From positions 1,364,001-1,428,000 of the forward strand of contig CBFFRQ010000069.1 in assembly GCA_965644315.1 (NCBI GenBank): 64,000 nt of DNA, written 5' to 3'. The DNA comes from Caecitellus pseudoparvulus. Lineage: Eukaryota > Bigyra: Bicosoecida. Of the stretch, positions 61,301-64,000 are shown piece after piece. Within the stretch, counting starts at the first letter, position 1, and every line of letters starts with the position of its first letter. Position numbers and translations under genes: made by a program. The notes under the pieces were generated by a model. The model saw only the letters and a program-made list of their open reading frames with translations, ran no database searches and was not told where the DNA came from.

Positions 61301-64000
61301 TCGGTGCACGTTGGTTTGGTGTACAATGCCACTACACTGGGCGAGCACTTCTATGCTCGCCTTGTCGATGGCACCCTCCTGCAGGCAGACGGCGCCACTG
61401 ATGCAGAACAGTTCAGCGACTTTGCACCCGGAGAACCTTCCCATGCAGGGGGGGCGCAAGGCGACTGTGTCTACACCGATGGAGCGGAGCTGTTTGATGG
61501 ACCGTGCGGCGACACGCGACTCGCAGTGTGTCAAATGCGAGTCCCTGGCATCACATCAGACGCACAGAGTCGACAGGGTCTGTCTTTGGAGCCACACGTC
61601 GATCGAGGCGCCATGCCGTATGTTCGATTCCACGGAGCTTGCCCCACGCCAAGCCCCTCTGTGTCAGCCACGGCCACACCTACGAGCTCTAGCACACCCT
61701 CCACTTCAGGCACCCCATCCTCCACCTCCAGTGTAACAAGCACGCCCTCCACTTCAGGCACCCCATCCCCCACTCAGAGTTCGACAGGCACGCCCTCCGT
61801 CTCTGGCACAGGGACCCCCTCACAGTCCACAACAGCGACGGCGTCACCGTCTGCGACAACATCGTCCACCTCCACCCCTTCACTCACCGGTTCCCCGACC
61901 CGTTCCTCGTCTGGGACGCCCACGCCAAGCGCATCGAGCTCAAGAACGGCCACGAAGACGCCCACTTCGAGCGCCTACCACACTCCGTCCCAGACAAGCA
62001 GCCCTTCATCAAGCGGGTCTGAAACAGTCACAACTTCCTCTACAGCAGTACCTTCTTTGTCCCCATCGTCCAGTATCACTGCCAAGGCTTCATCTTCAGC
62101 CCTGCCAACGGAGTCCGCGACTGCGAGCCACACTGCCGACGCGACACGCTCGCCAACAAGCACCTGCTCAGCTTCCAGCACACCCAGCCACAGTAGTGTT
62201 CTGCCCCCAGGCCATGTTCCCTCTGCTTCCAGCACGCCCTCGCAGACCAGCCGCCCCCTAGTCCCTGTATCTCCGACGCGCACCTCGAAGGCAACACCCA
62301 GCTCGGCGAGCACCCCAGCTGCCACGCGCCAGCCAGGCACGACACCCACTGCCACGGCCAGCAATTCGGCACCTCCGCTCCCCTACCTCACAACAGCTTC
62401 TCTACGTCAGTGGACGCTTCACCTCCTGCCTCACGAAACAGCTGCTTCGTATACGAGGGAGATCCTCATTCAAGCAGGGCCAAACGTCGTGTGGGGCCAG
62501 CCGCAGCCCGCCCCCTCTGCCAGTTCGTGGCTGAGTGCTGCCACGGCAGCCAGCGAGGTTGCAGGGGATGGACTTCTCACCTTGCAGGTAAACCCTCAGA
62601 GTATGCCGCCTGGTCTTCACAAAGCAAGCTTATCTGTGTCTGCACTCCGTGCACTGCAGGTCGAGCCCCCTGGCCGGCTGCGGGTTCAAGACCTACCTGC
62701 CGTGACGTTGCTTGTGCACGTACACGTTCTGGCACCAAAGCTCTCCATACAGCCAGGCTTCCTTGAGCTGTCCCTTCCTCCCGAGTCTTCAAGGAGGCTC
62801 CCTCTGAGACTGGAAAACGTGGGGACTGCGCCACTAACCTGGGCTGCCCAGCCAGACAATACTTCATGGCTAGTCCTGGGCGGCGCGCCGTTGTCCGGAG
62901 CCTTGGCCCCCGGATCAACTACCCTGCTTTCGGTGACCACAAACGCTAGTGCTGTCCCGACACTTGGGCGGTACTCAACCAGCCTCTCCTTCACATCAAA
63001 CGACGCTGCAGGTGTGCAGTCTCTGTCAGTGACCATGCTCGTCACCATCCTCCAGATACTGCCCAGCACTGCCCACCTGCCGGTTGAAAGTTGCAGGACT
63101 ACCACGAAAGATGTGCAGGTTGTGAGCCTGCTTGATACTGCAATTGGCATCGCCAGTGAACCAAGGGATCACTGCGGCGCCTCTGGACTGTGCGTCGAGA
63201 CCATTCACCTCGCAGGACCGCATCGCCTTGCTCCGCCCACCGTGCAGCGGCTGTTGCCAGGGAAAGGAGGGAAAGCATTCTTCAAGCTTCATGGAAGGTC
63301 ACTCTGTCCCGACTCACCAGCATATACAGACGCCGACATTCAAACCACTTCCGTGCGGCTGCTTGGCTCAGCGTGGCAAGCAGGACCACTTGAAACCTTG
63401 GATGAGCGAACACTCCCAGTTCAGCTCCAGCGTAAGCCTGGGCACGTCAGCGCCGAAAGAAGCTACTTTACCGCAGTGGTGGGACACAGCACCCTGGCTC
63501 CTTGCTTTTCGTCGTCAGCGACAGCGGACAGTCTGGTTCTTGTCTCCAACGCCCCGTCGCACTGCAGCAGCATCCGCATTGAGTTGCGGGATGCAAGCGG
63601 TGGATCCCCAAAGCTCGGAACCATTCCAAAAGTTGAGTGCTCTGAAACTCACTGTGTTGTGAGTTCCTCAGTACTGTCCCACACTCCGAACGCCACTGCA
63701 TTTACCTTACGACCCATGGCGGTGGGCGTATCCATGCTCAGGGTCAGCGTGGGTGGTCGGCGCGTCCACAGCGCTTCAGGAACCAGCATGCTTCGAGTGC
63801 AGGTCCTTCCCGCGGCTTGTGGCGCGGGCCAGATCACGACCGTCGATGGCATGGACTGTGAATGTGCCCAAGGGCATGCACGCCCCCCTGCTTCTGTGCA
63901 AGGGCAGTCCCTGGTGTGCCAGTCTTGTGATGCAGGCACCGTGCGCTTCGGGCCGGAAGCTGCCATGCCGCAGTGCACAGAGTGCCCGGTCGGCACGTTT
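58328..64000 (+). CDS. Giant multi-C-type-lectin surface protein, both ends incomplete
   Basis: Exons A (to 58529), 58598-58768 and 58830 onward, with introns of 68 and 61 nt (GTACGC and GTACGT donors). The last exon stays open for 5171 nt to the window edge. At least seven C-type-lectin-like modules follow one another. Typical starts are CPATWTEHGDRCFKAF, CSPGWVWDREHGTC, CPEGWTPVLGECW, CPSGRVFYRGHCY and CPSGWMQL. Typical ends have Cys pairs such as ALCE and AVCQ. A Ser/Thr/Pro-rich stalk (61637-62380) comes next, then Ig-like beta segments (LRLENVGTAPLTW, LGRYSTSLSFTSND). LRVQVLPAACGAG and Cys-rich repeats (CECAQGH, CQSCDAGT, CTECPVGT) run off the edge. These modules bind sugars or proteins outside the cell. 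58328 is the first recognisable residue, not the start. Confidence 0.8.
61637..62380 (+). repeat. Ser/Thr/Pro-rich mucin-like stalk coding sequence
   Basis: About 245 codons of mostly Ser, Thr, Pro and Ala include imperfect near-repeats such as TPSTSGTPSSTSSVTSTPST. The composition suggests a heavily O-glycosylated extended spacer between the lectin modules and the membrane-proximal domains. Confidence 0.85.

Overview
The window is nuclear DNA from a GC-rich, compact genome of a unicellular eukaryote. Genes carry short spliceosomal introns (about 60-140 nt) and encode eukaryotic machinery: SRP54, signal peptidase subunit 3, a DHX15/Prp43 helicase, eRF3, SHPRH, a kinesin, mitochondrial DLD and a mitoribosomal protein. 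CCDC24-like and EF-hand/WD-repeat proteins hint at a flagellated protist or alga. I cannot name the lineage from sequence alone. No bacterial, viral or mobile-element gene was recognised.

Layout: 22 supported genes, two of them cut by the window edges, plus one doubtful ORF. 1-893 holds a partial secreted/membrane protein (-). 1762-6711 holds an ArfGAP-C2 protein and a PH-domain protein with two tandem-repeat arrays (+). 6761-12052 holds aspartyl aminopeptidase (-), mitoribosomal mS35 (+) and a kinesin with a WW domain (-). 12209-18641 is an SHPRH-type SNF2/RING protein (-). 19007-22841 holds CCDC24-like (+), TMEM43 (+) and an RNase H (-). 23139-28307 holds eRF3 (+), DEK-like (-) and DLD (+). 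28445-34756 holds a GBP-type GTPase with a coiled-coil tail and a tail-anchored TPR protein (+). 34785-39663 holds DHX15 (-), SPCS3 (+) and SRP54 (-). 40049-51376 holds an EF-hand/WD protein (-), an uncharacterised membrane protein (+) and a RecQ helicase (-). 51686-64000 holds two giant, divergent cell-surface proteins: an approximately 8-TM protein (-) and a multi-C-type-lectin protein (+) running off the right edge.

Genes alternate strand often. Convergent pairs lie only 7-60 nt apart, and divergent pairs share about 300-400 nt upstream regions. The genes are mostly unrelated housekeeping functions, not an operon or cluster. The exceptions are SPCS3 and SRP54, both in ER protein targeting, and the two surface proteins at the right end, which share a module.

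The 35 introns I could place all lie near 5' ends, and many genes then finish in one 4-6 kb exon. Donor sites are often GTGCGT or GTACGT. Exon joins were inferred by eye from splice consensus, frame and family conservation. Introns that keep frame inside long ORFs would be invisible to me.
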